Below, piece after piece: positions 35,560 to 48,049 of a DNA stretch of 64,000 bases. Positions within the stretch are counted from its first letter, which is position 1. Every line of letters starts with the position of its first letter. Location: positions 26,614,756 to 26,678,755 of the forward strand of contig CP141150.1 of NCBI GenBank assembly GCA_035235625.1. Reading direction: 5' to 3'. The DNA comes from Saururus chinensis (taxonomy: Eukaryota > Streptophyta > Magnoliopsida > Piperales > Saururaceae). The notes below the pieces were generated by a model. It was not told where the DNA came from. It searched no databases and saw only the letters and a list, made by a program, of their open reading frames with translations. The position numbers were made by a program, and so were the translations under genes.

Positions 35560-36300
35560 AGTCCAATGATGGCACAGGGGACTATCCTTCTTATTGGACC
35601 AGGGTATGGGCTTGAGCTTATTTTGGTCCATGTTATTTGCTGTCCGGGTGAGTCGGTATGGGCAACGGGGTCCAAGATTAGTGGGGGCGGTTGCACTAAC
35701 CCTGTATGAGCCATCGTGACACTAATTCTAATGGGACCCGCATTTGTCACACACGCACACTAGGCATGTGACTAGGATGTGCATTAATACGTTGTGGGGC
35801 CCGACTCACGAATTAAGTATTAATGGTCGGATCCGTGGTGAGCGAGGGGTCGACCATGTCGCAGGCTTGGCCGTGTACAAGGGGTCCAGGCCCCCTCGAG
35901 CTCTGAGAAACAGAGCCCGCTCCCATTGTGTCAGACCCTCTATAATAAACCCAAAAATTTCAGCAGGAAAATCCAACTTATGAAGCCTAATTAGAAGTCC
36001 AATTAAAGAGAGAATAGGGAGGGTATAAAAGGGAAAGAAGAGGGAGAGAAGTTCCCTAGGAAGTCCCCCCCCCCCCCCCCCCCCGTCTCTCCCTTGGTGC
36101 GGCCGCCTCTTTTCGTTTTGGGAAAAATCTGCTGGCCGCCCCCTCTCCTCTCCTCTCTTTAACTCCTTAACGTGGTGATTGAAGGAAATCTTCCTCCTTG
36201 CTGATTGGGGTTTCAAAGACAGGGTGGAGGATGTCTTCCTTGCTGAGATTTCAAGCCAAAAACAAGGGTTAAGATGGATCTCCACCTAAGAGGTAAAAAC
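35560..36300 (+). mobile_element. LTR-like promoter region, plus orientation
   Basis: A TATA box (GGGTATAAAAGGG, 36022-36034) is followed by a purine-rich leader, a 20-C run (36065-36084) and a donor-like AAGAGGTAAAAACC at 36290. The composition and TATA/leader layout resemble the LTRs at 40814 and 48050. Alternatively it is a host promoter with a short first exon (ATG at 36231). No edges or target duplication were found. Confidence 0.35.
36065..36084. repeat. C20 homopolymer
   Basis: Twenty uninterrupted C follow AGT. A second run of exactly 20 C is at 59066-59085. Confidence 0.97.
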
Positions 36301-36884
36301 CCCATCCCTTGCTTATTCAATTGTGCTCAATTGTAATTGGACAATTATGTGAAGGCTTGAGGATGTGCAAGGGGCTGATTAGCCCAAGGTCAGTGAGTTA
36401 TTATGTTCCTTAATTTCAATTTGAATATATGCATGCTCTTGATTGGATTGATTATTGCTTATATAATTTGATTTGCATGCCTCTTGTGTAGTTAATCATT
36501 ATAAAGAAGTCATTTTTATGCTCAACGCCTCCCCCTTGCCCAAGGACCGTCACGTTTCCACTGGTCAGCTACTCTACACTTCTATCATGTTTGAAGATTT
36601 TGTAGTGGTTTTTCAGTTGTTCAGTAGCTAAAGTGAGCTGATCAAGAACTATTTCAAGTGTTGGAAGCGAGTTTGTTGAAATTCATAATGTTGGGTTTAT
36701 TTTAAAGTTTCATCTGCTGAATTGGGAAAGTGCTTTTAAACAGGATGAAGCTTGCCACTAGAAATCAAGCATCGGTGGAACACTTATTTTTGTAACAAAT
36801 AAACAAGTACAAGAAGAGCCCCTAAAAAAGATAGGACTATGGAAAGTTAAAGTACAAAACAAACACATAACAACATAGCAAATA
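36301..36884. other. Intergenic or intronic sequence
   Basis: I see no coding signal. It may continue the host region that resumes after the solo LTR at 40582. Confidence 0.4.
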
Positions 36885-39800
36885 TGCAAGATCCTTGATC
36901 TTGAACCGGTTTATTTTAATGATGATTTATCGGTTATCATGTGGTTTAAGCGTTTTCTGATTAATTCGGTAATTTTTAAAAATAAATGGGGTTTCTTATA
37001 GTTTTAATCAAAAACTTTACAATTATTAATTTTAAGTGGCTTTGGATAAAACCTGAATTTTTGGGATTTTTCTGATTTTCACTAAAATTTTCAAAAATTA
37101 GGGTTTGGCGAGACCCTTTGTGGGCCCCACAGATGAAATTGAAGTTTTCAGACCAAAATGCCCCAAACATCAATATAAGGCACCATAAAAAATTTTAGAA
37201 TTTGTTCAGATTTAATTAGTGCTTAAATGATCAAAATACCTATATTTAGCTCAAATTCCTATTTATACCCCACTAGTTAATTATGTACACCCCAAGCCCT
37301 ACTATAAATAGAAAGGGCTGAGCCATTTCCATTTTGGGAATAGGCTGGGAGAAGGTGATTAAGGCCTAGTTCCCCAATTAGGCCAGAATTAGAAAGGGAT
37401 TAAGGTATGTTCCTCTTTAATCAAGCCTAAACCCTAGGTTTTCTTCTAATCCATTCTTAATCCATCTTTTCCCTTTGATTTGATTTCAAGCATCAAAGTC
37501 ACTGATTTACTTCCTTACTTCAAACCCTACTTCTCAAAATTTATTTTTTTATGCTTAACAAACCCTAGATCTAAGATTTCTTTAAGGTTTTCAAGGTTAA
37601 ACCGATTTTTAATGGAGTTTAACTTAGACACTATGTTTTTGGAACGTTTGTAAGAAGAGTGAATTCAAATCCAAACCTAAACAAGTGACAAGGTAATGGG
37701 TCTTCAAAATCTCAGTTTTCTTATGGTAAAATCTCAATTTTTCATGGTTTATTTGGAATGGTTTGCTTGATTTAAAGCTCTAATGATGGGATTAGTATAT
37801 GTTAATTTCTTGTTCCGATTTCTTATGGTTTTGTCTTAAGATGGTGTAGATTAGTATTCTGGAAAGTTTGATGGAGTTATAATGCTGTTTGGGACTATAG
37901 ATGAAGGTTTTAAGTCGCTTTAATGGAGTCTCGGTTTTTAAATTCGAAATGAAGAAGAAGGTCAAAACTGCTTTGTTGGCGATCAAGTGGCCCTGCAGGG
38001 TGATCGATTGGCAACACTACAGTTTTGACATATTTTCTGTTTAGTTGATCGAACGGACCTGCAGGGCGATCAAATGGCTATACTACAGAATTTGACCATT
38101 TTATACATGTTGCTTATTTTGATATCTCTACTCCCAAATATCATTTTTATGTTTATGTGGAGTGATTTGAGCTAGAATAAGCTACTGGAAGTGCATGTTA
38201 TTGATGTTTAGAATTTATGATGTATATTTAAAGTCTATGTGGAATGGCATGTAGTTGGATACACATGTTAGAATTGCTATCTTGAAGATATGATTGAATG
38301 ATTCCCTATGGTTTAAGCATATTTTTAGTAGAATTACAACATGCAAATGAACTGATATGTCATTATATGATGTGGTTAAAGTATGGGTGAATGATAGTGC
38401 TATGCATAGATTCAAGTGTGAGGTGGATGTGCTTACATATGTTTAGCATGTGGTTACGTTTGACTTGATTGTTGGTATTTGATGGTTTTCACCCATGATT
38501 TCTACTGGAATCCATAATTAGATATTAATGTGCATGTGTAGTGTGATGATGAGTTAATTACAAGGCATGTTGATATGCATCGAATGAGATGTTTCTACCA
38601 TGTACACACACACATGTGGGGGAAATGATTATGACGATGTGTAGTATTATGATTATAAATGATGCATGAGGGGTCAATGAGAGTACTTATCATGAATTAG
38701 GATTCATGTATGCCTTGCCCAAGTATGTACCATGTTGCATGCATCATGAAACAGATTTCCGATTGAGATTTATCGAGATTAGCCGAGTTTGATCAATTGG
38801 ATGCAATGTTGTGAAATTGTGTGCTGGATTAATCGGTCATTGGCTTAATCAGATCTTGATTGGTCCGAAAGGACATGTTTTCAATTTGAGTTCCTATGTG
38901 GAACATGGATACTCCCTGGGTTGAGTCGAGTCAAATTGACTTGGTCTGAATTGTTAATGTGGTTGAGATTTATTTATTGAGACAGTCAAATGTGGACCTT
39001 GAGAATCCAGTGTGGTATGCCTTTGTGCACCGGCTACCACATGTTCTAGGTTTCCCTAAGGAAACTAGACTCTCCTTGCCACTGAGATGTCTAGAGTGAA
39101 CACAATGCTCTAGTTAATTCGGACTTCCCGTGTGGATTGTCCAGAGTGAGAAGAAGGGTTGACTACCCCTACACCCTAGTTTTCTGTATGGAATTTGGAC
39201 CTTATCCAGAGCGGGTAATCCCTAGGTTTCTGATAGGAAATCAGACTACGTCCAGAGCGGGTGATATGATATGATTGCATTCCTCTCATGGATGGAGACA
39301 TTTACCCTTTGATGATAATGCATGTGTATGTGATAATATTATGCCTAGATTGCACAGGTTGTGTAGGGAAATTTGAGATTATGTGGCACATGTAGATGCG
39401 GGTTATTATGCATGATCTTGATGTGGTGTGGTTTAGACATTTGTCATGCAGGTGAATGAGCTATGGAATGTATGAGATTTATATGAATGCATGATCTGAA
39501 TTATGTGTTAGATACACTTCTCATGTAGGTTGATATGATGTGAATGCATGATTTAGAATAGTGTGATTGAGACACTTATCGTGTAGGGTGAATGATTTAT
39601 GAATGAATTATATGAAATTGCATTATGTGATTATGTGTGATTGAGACACTACTATGCAAATTTATGTGATATGGTTTCATGATCAGAATGGTGTAATTGA
39701 GACCCTATTATGCAGGTTTATGCTATATGAATGCATAATCAGAAAGTGTGTGAATGAGACAATATTATGCCGGTTTATGTGATATGGTTGCATGATCAGA

Positions 39801-40581
39801 AAGGGTGTGAAAGACACCTCTTATGTGATGTATGAGATTACCATGCTTGATTTGAATAGATATAAATAAATACCTATGTAAGATGCATGTTAGGTTATAA
39901 CTTGAATATTTATGACTTGACTTGATAGGTATGTCTTATGCAAGCTAGTTCTTATGGATATGGTTAAATAGGGGTTTTAGCTAATAAATTATTAGAAAGT
40001 GGTATAGCATGTTAATTTTGGATATGAATTACTACATTGCCATGCTGTCATGTTTTCTTATTATTATAGTTGTATTCAAACCATTATTGAGTTTTTATAC
40101 TCACCCCACTTTCCTTGTTTTGTTTTAGGGCTGCGTGGCGTGACACGCAGATGGACAGGATCCTCTATATGAGGAAAGGTCGGGGAGAACTTAGGAGTAG
40201 ACGTGGAGATCTCTAGATGTTGCATGTTTCTATGATTTTTGTTATGATGTTAGAACCCTTGTGGAGTAGTTCTTGTTCTGGATTTGTGCGACATTATATC
40301 TTTAGATTTGTTTGAAACTTTGTTTTGAGCCTAGTGTGGGCTATGGATTAATTAGTATGTGGGTTTGAGATTTGTGGTTTAATTTAGAGTTAAAGTAACT
40401 CTTTTGGTTCTACCTATTTACTCTTGCTCAAAGTAGTGCGTTTACTCCGTTAATTTTAGATCGCCCGTGATTAGGGCATAAGTCTTCCGCTAATCGTTTT
40501 TAATCTCCTTGTCGCCCCCGTGCGCTTGACCGGTGCGCTGGACTAGGTTCGGCTCGGGTCGGGCAGTGCCAGGGCATGACA
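36885..40581 (+). mobile_element. 3.7-kb solo LTR
   Basis: It starts TGCAAGATCCTTGATC and ends GGGCATGACA. The flanks are AAATA on the left and AAATC on the right, a near-perfect duplication. A TATA box, ACTATAAATAG, lies at 37311-37321 and the transcript-like part follows. TTTTTATACTCACCCC near 40093 matches blocks in the other long solo LTRs. Diverged repeats of a ~60-base unit (TTATGTGATATGGTT...ATGATCAGAA...TGAGAC) fill 39410-39830. No internal coding region, primer site or second copy is present. A Tekay/Del-like chromovirus origin is inferred. Confidence 0.75.
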
Positions 40582-40808
40582 AAATCTACTAAATCTATAG
40601 CAAAATAGTAACAGACACCCAAGTAGGCAAGGATATTCATAATAAGAACAGCAACACTGAGAATGAAAGCTAACACCTGAACTAACAACATTACGTTGGA
40701 ATTGCTAGTGTGATGCATGAGGGTTGTCTCTAAGGGTTGGCCAGTTGTCGATAGGTAGTCGAAAAATTTCCCCCAAGTGGGATAGGAGGACCACGATCAC
40801 CAAACATG
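40582..40808 (-). CDS. Host exon fragment, left of the Ty3 insertion
   Basis: On the minus strand the frame entering from the insertion site reads MFGDRGPPIPLGGNFSTTYR then QLANP and a stop at 40732-40730. It is in phase with the frame leaving 48731-48836 on the other side of the element. Further on, a hydrophobic frame (NVMLLVQVLAFILSVAVLIM...) runs at about 40695-40585. I do not recognise the protein. It could be the end of a host coding exon disrupted by the Ty3 element, with the hydrophobic part in another frame or exon. Confidence 0.45.
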
Positions 40809-40813
40809 TACGC

Positions 40814-41489
40814 TATAACAGCCTTGGTTCATGGTATACGGGAGCTCATGCGCGGATGACGAAAGTAGCCTAGCACACATGTAAAGATATGGAGGGCGCA
40901 TGGAGGGCATGCTAGGGGCACGGCCATGTCTTCTCTTTCTTATTGGCACATGAGAAACATGCCAAGGCTGGCGGTTGCATAACCGACCAACACGATTCCC
41001 ACTAAGACCCGAGTGCATCATGGCGAAGAACATGGGAGTAGTGGTTGAAGGTTGCTGCCAACTACCCGAGTGGTTACTACACACACTTGTGTATAATCGC
41101 AAGACAGTTACATGTGGTTACGGACGGTTACGTATGAACTAGTAGGCTGAGTTATGGGGGTCATGTTGTAACCGTTTGGCTATGGCCAGCGGGTATAAAA
41201 GGGTGGGGAAAATCATTGTAATAAAGGGGGGATGAAGAGAGGACGAGAAGAGAGCAATTGGGTTTGGGTTTTGGCACTAAGATTCAAACCAAGTGCTTGT
41301 GTAACATCAAGTGCGAAAGGGTTATTTCGGGCTGGGCCTTTTCCCCTTTACTTCTGTTGTTCTTCATAACGTGTGTGTGTTTCCTTGTGAACGTGTGTGC
41401 GCTAAGTGAGTGAGAAGGCTGCTGATTTCCGAGGGCATTTAGGCCGCACAAGGCGTGTGAAATCATAGTGAATTTTGGGCCTTGTGACA
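40814..41489 (+). repeat. 5' LTR of the gag-only Ty3 element
   Basis: 676 bp with a TATA box GGGTATAAAAGGG at 41191. It is followed by TTGGTAGCTGAGGAG, a possible but weak primer site. Confidence 0.92.
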
Positions 41490-41641
41490 GTTGGTAGCTG
41501 AGGAGAAGCACTGGTGGGTACTAGTCTTGGACAGGCTACATTCAAGAAAGCTTAAGGATTTTACCGAGGTCCTAAAGACTTGGCAGGTTGCTGAAGGCGG
41601 AGAGTTTGTTTGTCGATGGTAAACTCAATGCAATCTCGTAT

Positions 41642-41913
41642 GTCAGAACTTGAGGTGAAGGTGGATGCGATGTCTACGGGGAATGGCATGCTGGCTAAAG
41701 TTCAAACCTCCTTGCGTGAAATTTAGGAGCGTTTGGGGGCGTTTGACCAGCGTGTGTCCATTCTAGAGGTCGCTCCCCATCTGGTCAAGTCTCCGAAAGG
41801 TAGTTCGGTTGAAGAGGCAGTTTGGATCATGACGTTGTCTGCTGAGATGGCTGAAATGATGGATTTCCTTAGGCAGCTAATGAAGCAAGTTGCGGATGAT
41901 GCGGTGACAAAAT
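41642..41913 (+). mobile_element. Gag N-terminal part of the Ty3 element
   Basis: Translation shows SRMSELEVKVDAMSTGNGML and RVSILEVAPHLVK, a coiled-coil head typical of plant Ty3 gag. It is interrupted at 41914 by a solo LTR and is otherwise broken. Confidence 0.6.
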
Positions 41914-44208
41914 TGTAACGATCGCGAATTTTCGGTATGATTTCTTGCCTCTAATAAAACTATTTTATGAGTTTTTAATAATTTTAAATTATCTAGAGGT
42001 AGACTTTTGGTGTGTTAGAGCTCGGAGAGACGAGCGTAATGAGCCCAAGAATGCCGGTATTGGGCACCGAGGTCAAAAGTTAGGCCTCGGGAAGTGTGCC
42101 ACATGGGCGGGACCCACATGAAAAGTGTAGGATAACCCACCCATGTGTGGTCATGTTTTGAAGGCCTCGTCAACATAAGTCCATCGGTAACAAGAACGTG
42201 CAATTCCAACGTCGAGGTTGGAGGTTATCACATTTTAAGGTTAGGTATTATTTGAATAAAATAATATAATTCTGGATAGGATCGACGATACAGTGGATAG
42301 GATTGACAACGAATCAGATAGTATCAACGAAACAACAGATAAGATCGGTGCTGTTCGGATAAGATTGACATGTGTCAATCCTATCTTCCATGTGTCAGCC
42401 TCACGTCTATCCACTTTTTCTATAAATAGTGTCCAGAACGTCCAGTTTTCAAGTTCTTGCTCTCCCATGTTTCTTCATTTTCTCCTACATTCTTGAAACT
42501 TCATTTCTTCGTTTCTCACTCAGTTTAAGTCCGATTCGAGTCGTTCTTCACAACCCCAGAAGTATACTTTCAACCTAAAGTAGACGTCCAAAAGTAGACG
42601 TCCAATTTTGTGGTGTTTGGTGTATCGGCTTTGAACTCATGCGGAGAGCGAGGTAGGGGCTTTTATCCTTTCTTAAGGCATGATTATAAATTTTGGTTGT
42701 GTTTTTAACTTATTATTTATATGACTCTCGCATGTTATGCGTTAGAGATTACTTTCAAGTTATGATTTATGATTTCTGCACATATATTTGATCTGTCGAT
42801 TGGTTAATCATTGAGATAGAATATGATTTATATATCATATGTTTATAATGCTATTATGTATATTCGATTAGTCAAATGATTTGTCGCTGAAGGCGGATAT
42901 GTTTTATATACTTAATGCTTTACTATTGCTTCATATATGATAGTTTAATTGAATGTTTATCCGTGGATTTTGATATAAATTATACACGTTGGAGCGTGTG
43001 AGATAGAGACAAACTAGCTTCACCATTGTTTTCATTCTGAATGAATACAATATATTTGAAAGACGGTTTTAGAGGACTTGTCCTTGTTGAAAGGAAGATT
43101 CTCAAGATTATTTTTGAAAAGACGTATAAGCATGGTGATTGAGTCACTGAAGCGGGACAAAGAAGGGGTAAATGTCTTATTGGAATGAGCGACCAACCTT
43201 GCCCTTGTAGTTGTTGATAGTGATGCTCCCATGGCTTGTAGAGGCGGAGTTAGGGTTTTCAAAAGGATAAACAATGGGATAGAATGTTTTAAAAGAAAAC
43301 AACCCTTTTTGGAGTCTAGGAATTCTAGGATATTTTGATTGAGAATGGGACTCAAGATTATGAGTCTGGGACTCAAAATTATTTTGGTTGTCCGGAGCTA
43401 TTGTTGGGCGCCCCAATAGAGCTTTGTTTACTAGTTAAGAGCACAATTAATCCGGTTCAGAATCGGATGCATGGTACCTATTTTAGCCTAGTGAGCCCCT
43501 AACGAAGGGCAAGACTCCTAATTAACCCCTAATGAAAGGCACCTATCAAGGCTACATGTGCTATGGTAGAGAGTATCATGGGAAGACTCTCTACTCTCTA
43601 GATCCCAATGCCCCATGAGCACGGGTGACTCTTTTATCCATAAGCACAAATATTTTGAGATGATATGTGGAAGAGTAAGAGATTGCTGCTTTGTACCCGC
43701 AACAAATTCCTATTAATAATATATGTCTAGGACATTAGTAGTAAGCCGCGAGAGCTTACAAACCCTAGAAGCATCTTCGATACATATGAAGAAGTAGTAG
43801 GGGTGGTTTTGGGTGAGAAGCACACCCTATTTTCAAGAAAAATATTATATACGATGTGTTGTGAAACTGCCATGTTTATTCATGCCTGATAGTATAAACT
43901 CCCCTATTGAGTGTTTTAAAATACTCACCACCCCCTAGACTTTGCAGGACTCAATGAAGCTTAGTGTGCAGATAGAAGGGCCTACTCCGAGTTTTATCGA
44001 TGTGATTTCATGGATTTCAACCACACTAAAACAAGTAAGAACTCTCCTTTTTATTTTTCTCTTGTGTGTTTGTACACGGACGATGGTTCATGGGGATACT
44101 ACTATTTTAATATCGCATAAGGCGAGCAACTCCCGTCATTGTCCCGAGTTAACTCCAATATTTTATGAAAAGAAATTTTATATGCTTCCGAAATTCCGGG
44201 GCGCAACA
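41914..44208 (+). mobile_element. 2.3-kb solo LTR in the Ty3 gag
   Basis: Starts TGTAACGATCGCGAATTTTC and ends CCGGGGCGCAACA, with the exact 5-bp duplication AAAAT at 41909-41913 and 44209-44213. A TATA box TATAAATA lies at 42421-42428. TTTTAAAATACTCACC near 43914 matches the other long LTRs. The segment 42030-42210 is also found, inverted, in the solo LTR at 54126-55955, so both come from one family. Confidence 0.93.
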
Positions 44209-44256
44209 AAAATTCAAGGAGCTGATGGACTAAGTGTTGATGTTGAAGAGGCCAAT

Positions 44257-45337
44257 TAATCGTTTATAATTAAACCATTTACAAGTGTACAAGGTAATTG
44301 TACTAGGATAAGTATTTAAGAGTTGTCAAACCTTAAGGACGGATGAATTATCACTAAATCTAAAGAGGAATTTGTTGATTAAAAACTAAAAAAAACTTAA
44401 AACTAAAATTAAGTAAAGGAAAATAATCAATTAATTTAAAACATAGAAATAAATATGATGGAATTTACTTAGGAAATTGAATCCACGATAGAACCATAAC
44501 AATTCCTTAACTTTTAATCTAAATTTAGTGTGAATATGAACAAGTATTCTCAGCTACAAGCTAGAATTACTTCAAAAAGAATCATTAATTAAATTCATAG
44601 CATGAACTATCTTTGACAATAGCATGAATCATCTACACTAAATCATAGAAATTAGAATCGATGTAAATATCAAAACCACATCAATATATCATCTACAAGA
44701 CAATAAATCAACATAGAATTAAATAAACATGAAAAGCTTTTTCATTAAAAAGAAATCCTTATCATACAATTGTCATAATTCACAACTGAGATCTAAATTA
44801 AAAATTAAAGAAACTAAAACTTATCTATAGTTTCATCAACTCCTAAATAAAAGAAAAATCTATCCTTCCATGGTAGAAGAAAGTTCTTGAATCTCCATTG
44901 AAAGCTTTGAGTTCTCTTCCATCTTCTTCTTCCTTTTTCTCTTCAGAAAATCTACTGGAAACCTTCAATTTTGAGCCCAATATCTCTTTATAAAGCCATA
45001 AGAATCGTATAAAGAAGTTTAATATGAAAAGGATTCAAAATTGGTACGCATTATCCCAATTGATCTCCCTGCATGCCCATTCGATCGCCCGTATTGTAGT
45101 TTTCTCTAAATGCACGTTTAGCCGTTTGCTACTAAAAGTGCCCCGTTCGAACGCCTATGAAGAATCTACACAAAATTAATATAAGTAAGCCAATTTACTT
45201 CAAAACATCATACAAGCTTTTTCTAACCTAATTAAATTTAATTTCTAATTATTTAAACTATATTAACTTTTAAATAAGACTAGACAATAGAATAATTAAG
45301 GGTAAAATAACGTACAAATTATACTTATTAGTCATCA
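44257..45337 (-). mobile_element. Solo LTR, minus orientation
   Basis: This is an inverted, diverged relative of the solo LTR at 46499-47935: 44262-44960 is matched there in reverse. The edges are inferred from that match; the target duplication is not clear. It lies within the Ty3 interior just before the gag core. Confidence 0.75.
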
Positions 45338-46155
45338 ACACTGCTTTATAAGAGGGGGGCGAAGGGACATCTCAACAAATGTCGAAGAACACAAAAGTGC
45401 CTGAGCCGAAGGCATACTCGAGAATGTGAGGTGCCAAAGAGTTTGGCAACTATCTTTGGGATATGGAAAGATATTTCAGGCTGATCCATATCCCAGAGGA
45501 GGAGAAAGTCTCGGTTGGATGATGACATAGCAGCAGCTTGGCCAAGGATTAAAGCATGACACACGATCAAGAAGGAGTTGCAGGAGCAGTTCCTTCCCAA
45601 AAATGTGGCTTGGCTTGCATGAGAGGCATTGCAAAAGCTCAAACATATAGGGGTATAGTTCGGGATTATGTGAAAGAATTTTAGTCACTTATGCTGGGAG
45701 CAACTAACATGTCAGAGGATGACAAGTTGTTCTACTTCATGTCGGGGTTGCAAACATGGGCGCAAAATGAGTTGTGTAGAAGGGAAGTAGAGGACCTTCC
45801 CACAGCCATTGCAGCGGCGGACAGTTTGGCAGATTTCAAGGAGAATTCTATCCAGCATGGGAAGAAGAGCAACAAGTCAGCAAACACAAATGGTATCAAG
45901 GGTGGTAACAGTGACAAGGACAAGGGCAGTGAACAACCAGGCAGGCTAAACAGAGGTGGTGGTTGTTTCCTATGCGATGGGCCGCACCATGCCAAGGAAT
46001 GTCCAAAGAGAGAAAGGTTGAATGCATTAGTTGTTGTGGAAGAGGACCAAGCTGAGTCAGACCATGAGGACTTAGTTCGGTTGGTGCCTTTGCAATGTCT
46101 AGGGTGCATTCAAGTGTTGGAGTCCTCGGAGAAGGGGGCTGATGCAGATCATTGA
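45338..46155 (+). mobile_element. Gag core and zinc knuckle of the Ty3 element
   Basis: The longest clean stretch (45691-46155) has MLGATNMSEDDKLFYFMSGL, QTWAQNELCRREVEDLPTAI and the CCHC knuckle CFLCDGPHHAKEC (45964-46002) followed by PKRERLNAL. This is a standard plant Ty3 gag ending. Upstream frames carry the ELQEQFLPKNVAW block and are broken. Confidence 0.85.
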
Positions 46156-46247
46156 GGAGACTCACACTTCGGGGATCGGTTCTCCCTTGGACTTGGATGA
46201 TTGGAGCAATCAAGTGGGGCAAAGAGGAGTCTTTGGATAAAGTGTTA

Positions 46248-46498
46248 CTTAGCCATGGTGTGATAGGAAGAGTTGGCTACGGAAGGTCAAGCTTTTCAAT
46301 CAGGGCACCTGGGAAGTACAAGGTTATCACTTAGTCATGGTGTGATGGGAGGAGTTGGCTACGGGAGGTCAAGCTTTTCAATCGGGGTACTTGGGAAGTA
46401 CAAGGTTTTCACTTAGCCGTGGTGTGATGGGAGGAGTTCGCGATGGGAGGTTAAGCTTTTCAATCGGGGCACTTGGGAAGTACAAGGTTTTCACTTAG
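46248..46498 (+). repeat. 82-bp tandem array, interrupted by a solo LTR
   Basis: Units start CTTAGCCATGGTGTGAT at 46248, 46330, 46412 and 46494. The fourth unit is split after CTTAG by the solo LTR and resumes at 47936. It lies between gag and the polypurine tract, where a full element would have the end of pol and the 3' leader. Confidence 0.92.
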
Positions 46499-47935
46499 TG
46501 ATAAGTATGAAATATATATCTATTTGATATGTCTTTTTACCTTATTTACTAACATAGATTACGTTAATTTAGAGTTAGTTATGGTTTATTTAGATTAAGA
46601 TAGATATTAGTATTTTAGTTTAATTATTAATTAATTTTGAGAGTTATTAGTAGTTTTAGAATGTATTTGAATCAAGTTGAAATTTTAATTATATTTTACA
46701 TGTCTAAAATGTGATGTTTTTATATTTTGTAGGTAAAATACGCTTATCAAAGTACTTGGACGATGTTTGGAATAATTCAAAATAGTCTTGACATGGTTTA
46801 AAGTGATTTGGACAACTTTTTGGAGTTACAAACATGTTGGAAATTAATATGGACATGAAAAAAAGAGCTTAATGAACAAAAAATAGATTGTCTAGAAAAA
46901 CTATCCAGATTGCAGAAACAGTGTAGCCGATCGAACGGGGCATTTTAAGGATCAAACAGGTAAATGTGATTGTGGAGAAATATGCAATATAGGCATTTGA
47001 AAGGGCCTGCAGGGCTTTCAAATGGGATAACACGCAGTTTCCTTGTTTAAGCCAATTTCTATTCCTTTTTATATTAGACTCCTTCCTACGGTTCTTATGC
47101 CTATATAAAGACATATTTGGCTCGAAATTGGAGGATTCTAGCAAATTTTATGTTGAGAAAAACGAAGAAGAAGATGGAAGAGAACTCAAAGCTTTCAATG
47201 GAGATTCAAGTGCTTTCTTCTATAATGGAAGACTAGACTTTTCTTTTACTTAGGAGTTGATGAAGCTATAGATAAGTTTTAGTTTCTTTTCTTTTTAATT
47301 TAGATCTCAGTTATGAATTATGACATTTGTATGATATAAATTTTCTTTTTAATAGAAGAGCTTTTCATGTTTATTCAAATCTATGTTGATTTATTGTCTT
47401 GTAGATGATAGATTGATGTGGTTTTGATATTTGCATCAATTATAATTTATGTAATTTTGATAAGATGGTCATGCAATAGTTTTAATGTTCAGATAATTAA
47501 CGAATTGGATGAGTTATATTAAGATTAGACGAGTCATGCCTATAGCTAGTTTAGTACAGATGATTTGTGCTATTGTCGAAGATAATTCATGCCATGAATT
47601 TAATTAATGATTCTTTCTGAAGTAATTCTAGCTTGTAGCTGAGAATACTTGTTCATATTCACACTAAATTTAGATTAAAAATTAAGGAATTATTATAGTT
47701 GTATAGTGGATTCGATTTCCTAAGTAAATTCCATCATATTTATTTCTATGTTTTAAATTAATTGATTACTTTTCTTTACTTAATTTTAGTTTTAAGTTCT
47801 TTTTAGTTTTTAATCAACAAATTCCTCTTTAGATTTAGTGATAATTCATCCATCTCTAAGGTTCGACAACCCTTAAATACTTACCTTAGTACAATTACCT
47901 TATACACTTGCAAATGGTTTAATTATAAACGATCA
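46499..47935 (+). mobile_element. 1.44-kb solo LTR in the 82-bp array
   Basis: Starts TGATAAGTATGAAATATA and ends ATAAACGATCA, with exact duplication CTTAG at 46494-46498 and 47936-47940. TATATAAAG at 47102 is a likely TATA box. It carries GATCGAACGG and CCTGCAGGG blocks also seen in the 36885 LTR. No coding region. Confidence 0.93.
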
Positions 47936-48049
47936 CTTAGCCGTGGTGTAATAGGAGGAGTTGGCTACAAGAGGTCAAACTTTTCAATTGGGGCACCTGG
48001 GAAATACGGGATTCGACGAGGACGTCGACAGTTTTAGCTGGGGAGGGTT

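Noticed and set aside
35806-36285. 159-codon minus-strand frame with a glycine run
   Set aside because: It runs antisense through the C20 tract and an LTR-like promoter. No domain is recognised.
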